64,000 nucleotides of DNA from Paramecium pentaurelia (taxonomy: Eukaryota > Ciliophora > Oligohymenophorea > Peniculida > Parameciidae): the NCBI GenBank assembly GCA_905183005.1, contig CAJJDO010000074.1:124001-188000 (forward strand), written 5' to 3'. Below the pieces are notes generated by a model. That model was not told the origin of the DNA. It searched no databases and was given only the letters and a program-made list of their open reading frames with translations. The translations under genes were made by a program, and so were the position numbers. Shown piece by piece: positions 23,604 to 37,123 of the stretch. The first letter of the stretch is position 1. Each line of letters begins with the position of its first letter.

Positions 23604-25625
23604 TCAGTTTTTTTTAAGTATATCATCAACTCTTTTAGACCTACAAAGTGCACATCCTAATGCATTTTCCTAACCAGTTGGTTTATGATTAACACCCAAT
23701 GGACATTTTTCTGGTCCTGGACAAGGTTTATTCATGTTTGGATTTCTACCACTATGACATGGTTCACAATAATGAGTAGTTCCTCTAAAAATGAAATATA
23801 AATTTATATTTACCCACAAAACCATACAGCAACAGAACAACAGAATCGACATTTAAATTCAATATATTTAACTCCATGTTTAATACATTTAGCTTCAAAA
23901 GAGATAGGACAACAACTGGAACATATTAAATCTTCCTTATTAAATTAGGTTCTATCATTATTTTCTGCAGCAGCTTAACAATTTTTGATTCCTCCAAAAT
24001 AAGGCTTTTCACATTTAAAGCATTAATAAAAACAAAATTTATCCATTGCAAATTCTTTAGGTTTTTAATAATACTAACTTTTAGGATCTGTAATTTCTTT
24101 TGCTTATTTCATTCCTTCAATATCTAATCTTTCTATACATAAATCCTATATTTATAATTGTAATTATAAAGCTGCATTTAATTTTGTTTAAATTTCCTTA
24201 TGTTTAACATCCAACCATTTTTTACATAAAGGACATGTACAATATTAAAATACAATTCTAGGTCCATTCCATTTGGCATCTAATTTCTTCATAATACATT
24301 CTTCATGAAAAATATGTCCACATTCAGTTTTAATACAAGGAGCACTCTTTAATGCTTCAGTAAAACACATATTACAATAATCATCTGGTTCTTATTTTGA
24401 GCAACGTAAACATAAACATTCTTCACCTTTTACTCCATTACAATTATGACCACAATCTAATGTTTTTTGACATAATTTTTATATTCTTTTTTAACAATCT
24501 TCTTAATTACATACTTTTCCTTCACAAGGGAAATCACAAAGAATACATTTATTTGCTTATTAATTAGTCTTATATTATTAACAAGTCATTCCAATATGAA
24601 ATGGTACTGCATTACATTATTTACATTATTCTGTTTTACATTATTTACAAATAAATCTATTATTAGCATAATTAATTAATGCTTCACCACTTATACTTTT
24701 ACCTTATTAATCTTTTACTTATTCATTTGGATTACCTTTTTCAAAAGAGAATTAAGATTAACATTTAATACATTCAACTATATTTTAATTTTTAAGTGCT
24801 AATTTTTTATCTAATTCATTAAATTTATCAAGTCCAAGTATTTATTTTAATTCAAAATATGTTATTTTAGATATACATCCAATTTCTTGACACATTACTC
24901 TTCCATCATTTTCAACAAATTTTTCTTATGCCAATCGATGTATACATAATTTACACATTACATGTCCACAATGTTCTAAAAACCATAATTTTTCAAAATC
25001 TTAATTAAAATAAAAGGCTTTTCTACAACCTTCACAAGCAACCTTTTAATCTTATTATTATTATTAAGTATTAGTTTTTGGTTATTCTTCTATTAGCATT
25101 GTTGGTTAATGAGCTGTAAATATATCTTAGTTTCTCTCCTCTTCAAATCGATTAGGTGAAAGAGGTGGAGTAGGAGGAAGCTTATTATTTTGATTTTAAT
25201 TTTCTTATTCAATTGAACTTTTTTATTTCTCATTTGAAATGTTATTTGAAAGAATTTTAACTGTAATTCCATTTTATTTCACTCCACCATTGTTTGATTT
25301 AATTTTTGATGTGGAAGTATATTTAGCATAATGATCAAAATTTAATTCTGATATAAATGATGTTATCTTTTTTTAATAGCCACCTAAGAAATAATTATAT
25401 TATTATACGTCTTCTTAAAACATTTTCTATTCTTTCTACTTGTAGTTTTAAATCACATAAAAACGTAACTAATTGTTCTATAGGCACTTCATCAACATTT
25501 CCCCTTTTGTACATATTACATAAAGGACTGTCATTATTAAATTGTTCACAATGATCTATGTGTTATATTATTTGTTCTTCTTATTCTAATTCCTTTTTAT
25601 ACGAGCATGGACATTCAAAATACAT
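23604..25625 (-). CDS. E3 ubiquitin ligase: RING1-IBR module plus MYCBP2-type RING-Cys-relay
   Basis: Two introns (23785-23813, 25384-25408) give 655 aa. An N-terminal Cys/His zinc element (ECPCSYKK, HIDHCEQF) is followed by a coiled segment. About 190-245 is a RING1-like finger (CEGCRKAF, EHCGHVMCKLCIH, CQEIGC). About 275-350 is IBR-like (VECIKCQSQ, FICKQCKTEQCKQC, FHIGMTC). About 385-410 is an NF-X1-like Cys patch (LDCGHNCNG). About 412-475 is RING-H2 DDYCNMCFTEALKSAPC, ECGHIFHEEC, CPLCKKW. About 520-650 is the tandem-cysteine domain CFKCEKPYFGG, KCRFCCSVAVWFCG, GTTHYCEPCH, HKPTGQENALGCALCRS. The last two parts match human MYCBP2, which relays ubiquitin between two cysteines and esterifies Thr/Ser. 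Both candidate relay Cys (in IKNCQ and RFCCS) are present. Confidence 0.85.
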
Positions 25626-25906
25626 ATTCTGATATATTACTTATTAATTTATTATACAAATTATATCATCTTTATTTTTACATTTTTTAATCTGTAATAT
25701 ATTTACGAACTTTTATAGTTGTAAATCAAATATTTATTATTTTTTAACTTAAAGTATTTAATAAAAACAGGAGGGAATCAAGAATTCAAATGAGAATCAG
25801 CTAATAACTTATATTATTGCTGAGGAATCAATTGTATATTCATATTATGGTAATTTAAATTTAAAGATTTATGAAATCTTATATAATAATTTTCTGTATT
25901 AAAATA

Positions 25907-26329
25907 TCAGAATCTTTCTCCTCTAATTCTTCTAGCTAATTGAATATCTCTTGACATGATTGTAACTCTTCTAGCATGAATTGCACATAAGTTTGTGTCT
26001 TCAAATAATCCAACAAGGTAGGCTTCAGCAGCTTCTTAAAGAGCTAAGACAGCAGAGCTTTAGAATCTAAGTTCCTTTTAGAATTCATGAGCAATTTCTC
26101 TAACTAATCTTTAGAATGGCAATTTTCTGATCAACAATTCAGTTGATTTTTGGTATTTACGAATTTCTCTTAAAGCAACTGTTCCAGGTCTAAATTTGTG
26201 TGGCTTTTTTAAACCACCAGCAGCTCCTACAGCTGGAGCAGTTTTTCTGGCTGCTTTTGTTGCCAAATGCTTAGTTGGTTTTTTGTTACCAGCAGTGCTC
26301 TTTCTTGCAGTTTACTTAGTTCTTGCCAT
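25907..26329 (-). CDS. Divergent histone H3
   Basis: An intronless gene of 140 aa, starting MARTKQTARKSTAG and ending RIRGERF. The histone fold is intact (STELLIRKLPFQRLVREIAH, DTNLCAIHARRVTIM, QLARRIRGER). Differences from canonical H3 (135 aa): after ARKSTAG comes NKKPTKHL in place of GKAPRKQL, so the residue after the Gly is Asn rather than Lys14 and one residue is inserted; after AARKTAPA comes VGAAGGLKKPH, which adds more; and MSRD replaces MPKD. Lys4, Lys9, Lys27 and Lys36-like positions remain. It is probably a variant H3 with a special use, for example in one type of nucleus or stage (inference). Confidence 0.92.
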
Positions 26330-26571
26330 TTTTATTATTAAAAAATGTTACTCAAAAATTGGCACACAAAAAACATCGAAACTCTCATTTGATTGGTGGA
26401 TTTGGGATATATTATTATAATGAATTTTAACAATCAATATAATTCCATTGTTCAGCTATCTGATTTTAATACTTATGTAATTTTGTTTGAATTAGTAAAT
26501 GAGCATGTTAAAGCAAAGTAACAAGGATCTTAGACCAAAAAATCTAATAAAAATATTTTCCATTTTATAAT
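26330..26571. other. Promoter side of histone H3 gene
   Basis: A divergent gap upstream of H3 and of the following plus-strand relic. No gene or recognisable histone-specific element was seen. Confidence 0.4.
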
Positions 26572-26975
26572 ATGCCAATAAATAACATATACATAAGACT
26601 GTATAAGGATATCATTAAGAAAGCAATTTTTATGAAATTATTAAAATCAAGTGATTAATTTTAAGTAACAGGATTACTTTCTTTTTTCATTTTAATCAAA
26701 TTAACTTCAAATCTAATATTATTAATCTTCATTCTTATTGCAATCTAATATATCATTACTTCTCATTTATGATATAAGGAATGTAATTTGATAAATAAAG
26801 AACAAGAATTATTAATCATAAAGTTTCAATTTTTTTAAGCTGTGGAATATTTTTTGAATTGTAAATAACAATTAAAACTATCCTAGGTTTGCTTTTATTA
26901 TTTCTTATAACTTGTGGATTTATAGTATTTAAATGTTACAACAACAACAAAAAGTCTATGTCTCCTATAGATTGA
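26572..26975 (+). pseudogene. Relic of a small membrane protein
   Basis: One frame reads MPINNIYIRLYKDIIKKAIF and then a strongly hydrophobic stretch (LLSFFILIKLTSNLILLIFI) to a TGA after IITSHL. A second frame from near that TGA gives another membrane helix (ILGLLLLFLITCGFIVFKCY) and a Lys/Ser tail ending SPID. No GT..AG intron of the right phase joins them. It is a decayed two-to-four-helix membrane protein or two unrelated frames; a reticulon-like origin is only a guess. Confidence 0.3.
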
Positions 26976-28139
26976 TCATCTAGTAAGTTATTTTAATAAT
27001 AAGAAATTATTTTGATTATTAAAAAAATATAGAGGATTAATTAGTATTTACTTTATTATCTTTATATGTACTACCTTTCATAAAAGTATTAACATACTTA
27101 TAAATATAATATTATATGAACAACATCAAGGATAAAATGAATGGGCTTTATCTATAAGATTAAATAAATTTAAATATACCTCAATAATTAAAAAACGGTT
27201 GGTAATCTATCATACACTTTTAAATATTCTTAAAAATTCTTAATGATACAATTAGAATAATTGAGATTTATTTTTTGTTTGTATTCATTATTCACTATTT
27301 AACTAATAAATAAATATTATTAATCATTAATACAGCTTGATTGAAATTAATTCGACAAATTGAAAAATGGAATTGTTTATTATCTAAATTTATATAACTT
27401 AAAGGATGCTAATTAATTATATATCTTAAATCAGCATAACATCGATTTTATAGTACTTAATAAATTTATATAAAAATTAATTGAAACAAAATAATTTTAT
27501 TCATCAAATAAAATATTTTTAATCGATCCCACTTATTAATTCTCTTTCATATTAGAATAAATTATTCTTCTATCTTTATAGATTATTTAATAATAAAAAT
27601 GAAGTCTTAGACATATTTGACTCATTATATATAAATATGTTGATAAAATACAATTAAATATTTAAATGTAGATCCTTCTTAAATAACAATGAATTCATGA
27701 TTATCATGCCTAATTTAGGATTGAATAATGTCATTATAAATGTGAGGTATTAGATATTAAATAATAAACTTAAAGTAAATAAGATTTCTTTAACTAACTC
27801 TACTAATTTATTCTAACTTAGAGTTATAGTAATGAAATAGTGTATATTATGAATATGATAATTATGGCTTTTAAGAGGGAATAGATTATATTTGAGTTTA
27901 AAATGATTCAAATGAAATATGATCTTCGTTTGAATTATTTTGAAGAGATAAGAAATATTATGAATAATGATCTGTTAGGAATATGAATTAGAATTAGAAG
28001 TGATATTCATACTATGAGTTGATTGAATTATTTTAATAAATAAATTCGATATCTTTTAACAATATCTAGAAGTATATTAAATAAAATTAACTTAAAATAT
28101 GAATGAACATGCAATCCATTATATATGTTATTCATTTTA
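26976..28139. other. Intergenic, no gene seen
   Basis: An AT-rich stretch of over 1.1 kb. I checked both strands for TGA-free coding-like frames and saw only short random ones. It includes several clusters of TGA (around 27860-28020) in all frames. Confidence 0.5.
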
Positions 28140-28525
28140 TCATTTAGCAAATATTTCTTTAAGTTTCTCTCTAACTGTTCCTTCTATTTCTAGATCCTTT
28201 AGATATACCAACTGCCAAAAAGCATTGATCCATGAATCTTCAGCTTAATATCTTTAACATGGATCATTAAATAATTCAATGCATGAGTAGATACATAAAA
28301 CACATGCCATACATTCAAACCCAAAACAACAACACATGAATACACAAAATATCCCTTTCCAAACAGCTGAAACTGTTGCATCAAAAACTTCAAATATTAG
28401 ATTAATTTACCATCTATACAAATTTAGCATCCTCTTACACAATTATTTAAAAAGCCATAATAATTGAGCCAAAAACAGCAAGTACAAACAGCGCATAACC
28501 ATCTCATTGTAGATTTTTCAACCAT
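28140..28525 (-). CDS. Small Cys-rich, probably membrane-associated protein
   Basis: One 23-nt intron (28388-28410) gives 120 aa from MVEKSTMRWLCAVCTCCFW to EGTVREKLKEIFAK. About 20 cysteines cluster in hydrophobic sequence (CVRGCQICIDV, CVFMCCCFGFECMACVLCIY). The C-terminal third is amphipathic and acidic/basic (SWINAFWQLVYLKDLEIEG). Such clusters suggest multiple palmitoylation or a Cys-rich membrane hairpin. I do not recognise the family. The ATG chosen follows an open region without a better start; an upstream extension (NSSIKLTEMVEK) is open too. Confidence 0.6.
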
Positions 28526-28748
28526 CTCTGTTAATTTAATTGATGAATTCTGAATAATTTATAAATAAATTAAGTAATACGCTTTCTTTAACAATTAAAA
28601 TATAAAAGATCTTCAATATAATTTTAGTAATCTATTCCATAAAACAGAATGCATTCTCATTACAAATTAATTCTATTATGAAAACATTTAAGATGTAAAA
28701 ACTAAATTCAAGTTATTTCATAGTAATTAATTATTGTGTATAAATACT

Positions 28749-30555
<1,807 letters not shown>

Positions 30556-30855
30556 TTTCATTCTTAGATTTTTCTTCATTTATTCAATCTGAATAAATTT
30601 ATTATTTAAATAATGAATACTAATTTTGATGAATATTCTAAAATTATGTTGTTCATCATTTAAAATTTAACATTGATTAATTTGCGGTTTTATTTTTTTT
30701 TAAATATTATAAGGAGGTAAAATTCACTTAAAAATAGATGTAGTTATTTTTCTATAAATTTAAAATACATTATAGATTTCTTATCTACATCTATAATTAA
30801 AATTTTTTGAAATAATATTTATTGATTAAACATATAATTCATAATTTAATTAATA
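30556..30855. other. Intergenic, no gene seen
   Basis: A 300-bp AT-rich gap between two plus-strand genes. Nothing distinctive. Confidence 0.5.
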
Positions 30856-32258
30856 ATGTTTTCAAACACATATGAGCAAAGTGTATAGAATTTGAAATTT
30901 AATTAAGATCATCTTTTCAGACAAAGTTCAAATGTCAAGCTTCCTTGAAAAAATGGTTGATGAAATAGAGGATTATAGATGTGATTGTAAAATATCAGAA
31001 TCTTGCATTGTATGTGAAACTAAAAGTATAATCTAAATATATATTTTAGAATGGATGTAGATGCTTTAATAATTTAATGGAATTTTAAATTAGCAATGTA
31101 CTTTTTTTAAATATTTCTTATAATAGAAATGCCTATTTTTCCAGAAGATAATTATAACATACCCTTATACTTATCAAAAGTTTATGAAATAATACATGCT
31201 GTTTTCATATTTAAATCAGCCACAATGAAAAGCCTTAATAATCATGAAGATGAATTTTTCAAAATCAGAAGTGACAATGAATCATTAAAGATTAAAGCTA
31301 AACGATTTTAAGAAGAAATAGAATAAAAGTAGAATTCTATTTCATATATTTGAATAGAATAAAACAAATTGGGTAACTTGAAAACCAAATTACTTTATTG
31401 AATAAATCCAATAAAGTTGTAAACGATAAACTTCTATCAGAAAAGGTATTAATTAACTTAATAGACAGGAAGAATTAAATTAAAAAGTTATTAAAATTCA
31501 AAACAAAGTTTAATTGATGCAAAGTGAATTCAAAAAGAAAGAATTAGAATTTTTGAAAATGAAAGATTAGGTTTATATAATTAAATAAAATATAGTTAAG
31601 AAGTAAAGATAGAATAAATTATGCTAATAAATATGATACAATCCCATTGAAAACCTAGATATCATAATAAAATGGTTTTGACACATGGATTTCTACAAGA
31701 AAAGGTTTAATTGATGAAGTATGTTCTTTACAAGATACACTAAGTACATTAATCTCTATTTTGAATCATTTTTTTTAATCATTGAACAATGGTTCTGACT
31801 TTTTTAATCCTGATACAATTCGATTCCCCCAACAAAGTGGTAAAAGTATACTTTGGATTAAATAACAACTTTAAAAATTAAATGGTCAATTTAATATAGA
31901 TGATTCTTTTCTGAAAGACTTGCCATAATTAAATTCTAATTTAATTTCATCCGAATAATAATAATAATGCTTGCAATCAATAGTAACCAAATAATAATAA
32001 TTAAATTTATCTCATCATAAAACAAATAGTATAAATAATAGTGGTAAGAAGGATAATTTAAAAATCATAAATCGAAGCTAAACATTACATTTCTAATAAC
32101 AATAACCTTTACCTGATGAAACAATTAGTATTTTGTCTAGAATTTCTATTAATGATGTTTCTTTAGTGGAATCTACAAACAGTGCTAAATTCGCAGAGAA
32201 GCCTCTATAAGATAAATAATAATTGAAGAAATGGGAATTTGTATTCAAACAATAATGA
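30856..32258 (+). CDS. Coiled-coil protein with N-terminal Cys motif
   Basis: Six introns (30883-30907, 31026-31049, 31098-31126, 31329-31357, 31446-31468, 31571-31595) join to exactly 415 codons, which strongly supports the model. An N-terminal segment has DYRCDCKISESCIVCETK, a possible small zinc site. Then come IPLYLSKVYEIIHAVFIFKS, a long coiled coil (KSLNNHEDEFFKIRSDNESL onward, rich in Lys, Glu and Gln) and a Gln/Ser/Asn-rich tail. I do not recognise the family. The upstream ATG at 30856 is used because the first intron restores frame into MSSFLEKMVDE; initiation at that inner Met (30932) is possible. Confidence 0.7.
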
Positions 32259-34038
32259 TTTCAAAATAAATATATATTATCCCCTATGAAATTTATAATT
32301 TAATTTAATTTCAATTTTATTGTTTTAGGATTTACATTATTTTCTACTTTTTCTGAATTTATACTTTTTAAGTAAATTTTTAAGACTTTATAAACCAAAA
32401 GATTTTTAAACTAATTAAAAAATACTAAATTATATCTATTTTGTAGACAGAATAATGAACATTTTTCTTAATCTGATGTTCCTTCCATTATTATTTGATT
32501 GACATCAGACTTTAATTGATAAATATTAATAGAAAAGAAATTTAGTAAGCTATTTAATAGTGAAATAAAAATGTGAATACTTAATTATGAGTGGCTCTCA
32601 TAATAATTCAACTAATTATTTCTTTTTTCTTCTAAATCCTATTAGTATTGCATGAATATAAGCTATAAAAAAAAATTAGGAATCCTTTTTTTGAATTATC
32701 ATTAAATAAAGTAGGGGACTATCTTACTATCAATTGGTTTAGATATGTCAATCATAATCATATAAATCAAATAAGAAAGTATGAAAATATCCTAAAATTA
32801 ATAATTAATAATTACTTTATTAATTTTTAAAGGATATAGACTATAATCTTAGTTTGAAAAATAACTATAATGTTATTAAAAATGTTATGCAATAAATTTA
32901 ATTAGATAAAAGCTGATTTAAAAATAAATTTATGATTTGATAGAAAAAAACATGACATAAAAAAGGCGACATTAAAATTTATATATTAAAATCTAGAGTA
33001 TATAAATTATTTTCAAAATATCAATTAATCAATTTTGAGATTAATTGATTATCTTTAGGGCTCTGATAAAAAACAAGCTTTAAATATAAATATTAATTAT
33101 AATCTCATATTTAAACTCATCCTTCTTATTATGTGTTTTATTTAATTAAATCATAATAATTACAAATAATTTAATGCTATTTAATAAGTTTTGCCTCAAA
33201 ATGTTTTAAAAAATATTTCTTAAATATATAGATTCTTTTTTAATGTAATAGAATTGAAAATATTCTTTTATTTAAAAGAATTGAAAAGTGGAAAAGAAAT
33301 AATATCTGATTAATGAGAATATTAGAAATAAATAAGTATAGTGAATGCTTTGATATTTTAAAATATGTCTACATAATATTTTAGTTAATAAATAATTTGC
33401 AATCATTCCTTTAAAAATATCAAATCGTTCTACCTTTTGTTATAGTAGGTAGAGTCTAACAAGAAAACCAAATATTTTAGATAATCTTTTTTGGATATCT
33501 ATCCAACTCTGACCATTTTGTGGAATAAAGTTTCTTATACTCAGTCAACTTATATTTTTAATAATTTATGCAAGAAAGGACTTGATGTCTTGCATTATAA
33601 CAACAACTTAACATTTTTATATAATTAGAAGTGTGAAAATGCAATTATTTTATGATGACATTTTTCTGCTATTTTTAGTATTTTAAATGTTTCATTTGTT
33701 ATTTTATTGTCTTAAGTCTATGCAAAATCAAAATCAACATCATGCAAGATTGTATGTATAGTATTTACCTAGATTACTTTAGCCTAATTCATGAAAACAT
33801 GAAATAATTTTCAGACATTAATAAATGGATGACAATTATATCTGAAAAACATATAAATTAATCATTTGAATCAATTATAAAATGATTATAAGTAAATTTT
33901 GTTGATATGATGATTAGTCTGTTATATTATTTTATTGAATTTAAGAGGCAGGTTTTTTAATAAAAACACGCAGAATCTAGGAAGTTGATGGATAAATATG
34001 AATTTTTGATTATTTATAATGCTGAATCTTTAATAACC
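32259..34038. other. Intergenic, about 1.8 kb, no gene recognised
   Basis: The longest gap in this part of the window. A short frame at 32588 (MSGSHNNSTNYFFFLLNPIS) and one at 33721 (MQNQNQHHARLYVQYLPRLL) look faintly coding but end at TGA and join to nothing. They may be gene crumbs. There are no repeats or RNA genes that I can support. Confidence 0.45.
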
Positions 34039-34814
34039 TCAAAAAGGTCTATATCCTCCATAAAAGCCTGGATATGAACCCATTGGAGCTACACTTTAAT
34101 ATGCCATAGGAGCTGCATATGTTGGTGCTTGTCTTACTAATGAATATGACAATGGCTGTTAAACAATTGGTTATTACATAACAGATTGAACAACCGGTTA
34201 TTGAACGACTTATTATACTACAGGTTGTTAAACCATCACTTGTTGAGGCTAGCGTTATAAAACTAATTTTATACTCTTTAAACCTCTCTTTCATAAGCCT
34301 CATATTCAACTCTTGGAACTGTTTTGGTTACGGGGACATATTCTGTTTATTATTCGTAGACAGTTCTAGGAATATATTCAGTTTAGTATTCAATAGGGTA
34401 GTAGTCTGTTACATATTTCGTTTTTGGCACTTGTACTTAAACAGTCTCAGTTTCCATTTCAACAACTTGTCTTTAATATTCTCTGTATTCAACTCTTGAT
34501 TCTCCTTTTATTGGTGCTTAGACAGGTTGGGCAACAACTGGTTATGCAATTACAGGTTATTGTATAACTTATTGAACAGCCACAGGTTGTGTGACAACTG
34601 GTTAAACGACAGATTGAGTGATAGGTCTTGCATACTAAACTGGAGCAGCATATGACATTTATGGAGCATATTAAACAGGAGCAGCATATGAAATTTGTGG
34701 AGCATAATTCACTTGGGGAGCATAGGACATTTGTGGAGCATATGTTATTGGAGCAGGAATTGAGTTTGTGAGGGGTGCTGCATATGGATATCTATAGCCT
34801 GGATAAAAAGACAT
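34039..34814 (-). CDS. Alveolin-like cortical protein
   Basis: One 26-nt intron (34249-34274) gives 249 aa. The N-terminus is a Tyr/Ala/Pro repeat (variants of SYAPQ, SYAAPVQYAPQ). The core from about 110 to 180 is charged and repetitive with Val/Pro: SRVEYREYQRQVVEMETETV, VPKTKYVTDYYPIEY, YIPRTVYEQQTEYVPVTKTV, PRVEYEAYEREVQ. This EYVPV..VPRVEY pattern is the alveolin/articulin-type repeat of alveolate membrane-skeleton proteins. The C-terminus is Gln/Val/Pro-rich and ends SYPGFYGGYRPF. It is likely part of the epiplasm or alveolar cortex. Confidence 0.8.
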
Positions 34815-35068
34815 CGTTCAAATTACTTAATTATTTTATCAAAATAGCTGTCAAAGATTTACATTTATAAACCAAAAATTAATTGTATCATATAGAAATA
34901 AAATTTAATATAAAATAATAAATTTTAGAAATTATTTTTTAATCTTTAATAACATTATATTAAAATATATACATTTATAAAAATACTCCCTATCTAAGAC
35001 ATTAGAGTATTTTCGAGACACATACAATGAATATTAAAATTAATAAGAAATGTGCATCTTAATTTAAA

Positions 35069-35418
35069 TCAACCTTCCACCTTTGCCATCATCTCTAAAA
35101 CCTATTCTATTAAAACCTAAAATTCATCAATTGATAATTTTCCATCTCCATTCTCATCTAATTCTTTTAATACTTCATCTATTTCCTCACTTGTAGGAGG
35201 CTAAAAATTAATATTTTATTGTATTTACTTCAACACCCAAATCTGCTGCTACATTATTCATAACTTCTTCTAGCTCTGGTCTTTCAAGATATCCACTACC
35301 TGTTTTTAATAAATTCTTTTAATTTACCATCTTTATCAACTTATTTAAAAGCACTCTCTGCAACAAATCTAACTTTCTTTTTATCTTTCAAAATGTCTTT
35401 CACAGATCCATTACTCAT
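35069..35418 (-). CDS. Small EF-hand calcium-binding protein
   Basis: Two 28-nt introns (35201-35228, 35300-35327) give 97 aa. Two EF-hands are complete: DKDGSGYLERPEL (about residues 28-40) and DENGDGKLSIDEF (about 72-84), both with Asp at 1, Asp/Asn at 3, Gly at 6 and Glu at 12 of the loop. The first intron falls inside the first loop. The layout, a pair of EF-hands in about 100 residues, recalls S100-length or half-calmodulin proteins of ciliates. Target unknown. Confidence 0.85.
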
Positions 35419-35623
35419 TGTTTTAATATTATTTTTTTTTTTTATTATTTACTTATAATCAATTCAGTTTTTTTTCAATATGTAAACAAATCTAAATAAT
35501 GAAAATCAATATAATTTATATATGATAAACAATCTAATATTAATATAGTGTATAAATTCTACCCTCCCCTAATATTGAAACTTATATACATTATTTAATA
35601 TTAATTTATATTTAACTGTTAAA

Positions 35624-36699
35624 ATGAGTAGATCAATGAGAAAAGGAAACACACCTGCACTCAATAGTTAAATCAGACCATTCTCACCAAATCTTACTTT
35701 TAAAACTGATTCTTTAGAAAATCAAGTTCTATAACCTTGTTAAGAAAAAGCAGAAGTTTAATATTTGCGTTATGAAATCTAATAAGAAAGATAAAGATCT
35801 TCTTAATTAGAAATGTAGTTGTAATGCGAAATCAATTAAAGAGGTAACCTATAATAATAATAGATTAATAGTTCAAAATGAATAACTATTTACTAATGAT
35901 ATCAACATTTTAAGGTAACAAAATGAAGATTATAAATTGAGAATATAAGAACTTGAAATTAAATTTAGAGAAAATAGCATTTATTATTAGAATCTTTTAA
36001 AAGAGTCAAATGATAAAGTTGTTACAATGAGTATGGAAATTGAAAGACTTCATAATTATTAATTAAATAGATGCAACGATAATGAATAGATTTTAAGATA
36101 GAATGATTAATAATAATTAGCTTAAGAACTAATAGCAATATAGAAATTGGTTGAAGATTTGCGAAATGAATTAATAACAAAATAAAAAAATATTTATTAT
36201 TTATAAGAATAATTATAGATGACTTAATAAACATAAAGAGATAATATTGGTTCTACTAGTAAACTTAGAGAATAAGAAAAAAATATAGATTAATTAGTAA
36301 GCTAAATTAATGTTCTCACATAAATATTAGAGTATTATTATTCTTATTTTTAGAGACAAAGATAATTCATTATAATAATAAAGTAAACAAGTTGAAAATA
36401 TATATAATGAATTATAATTGATAACTTAATTTAATAGATAATTAAATGAAGAAAATCGAAATTAAAAATAAGCTCTAGAATAAGCTTACAAAGAAATTGA
36501 AAGATTAAATAGAATTATTATGATCAAAAATTAAGAATTATAAGACTCATATCATAATGAAAACTTAGATTGGAGAAGAAATTTCTAAGATTTAAATGAA
36601 AAGTACCATAAAGCTCAAGAATAATTATGTTTCGCATAAGCTGAACTCGAAGCATGTCGTGCTGCTCAAAGAATGACTTACTTATAATAAGAAAAATGA
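35624..36699 (+). CDS. Long coiled-coil protein
   Basis: Two introns (35844-35871, 36332-36353) give 341 aa. After a basic, Ser/Pro-containing head (MSRSMRKGNTPALNSQIRPF) the rest is almost continuous coiled coil rich in Gln, Glu, Asn, Lys and Leu (EDYKLRIQELEIKFREN; QALEQAYKEIERLNRI). It ends EACRAAQRMTYLQQEK. Likely a structural or cytoskeleton-linked protein; no specific family is seen. Both introns have lengths that break frame, and their removal restores it. Confidence 0.78.
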
Positions 36700-37123
36700 G
36701 TTCTCTATAATAAATCATATATTAACCATATTAATATTATTGTTGATTCATTTATTTTTTTATATATACACATTATTAGAAAAGGAATTATGTGTTAATA
36801 TTTATTGATATTTTTAATCAAAATTATTTTATAAAATAATCTCATTATAAAAATAATAAGGTCACTGAGATATTATTTAATTAGGTTAATAATTTACTAT
36901 ATTTCAATAGATTATCTCAACTTTGAAAGAATGCAAATGGACTTCAATAAAAATTCATATGTTAATAAAATTAAATGATCAGTATTTATAATATAAAAAT
37001 GTTAATTTATAGTATTAATCATTTTGAGACTGTTGAATAAAGCGACTTTGTTTTTATTTAATAATAATTAAATAATATAAAATCATTTATGATAATTTTA
37101 ATAATAAGTACAAAATGATTAAA
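36700..37123. other. Intergenic between convergent genes, no gene seen
   Basis: An AT-rich convergent gap with nothing recognisable. Confidence 0.55.
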
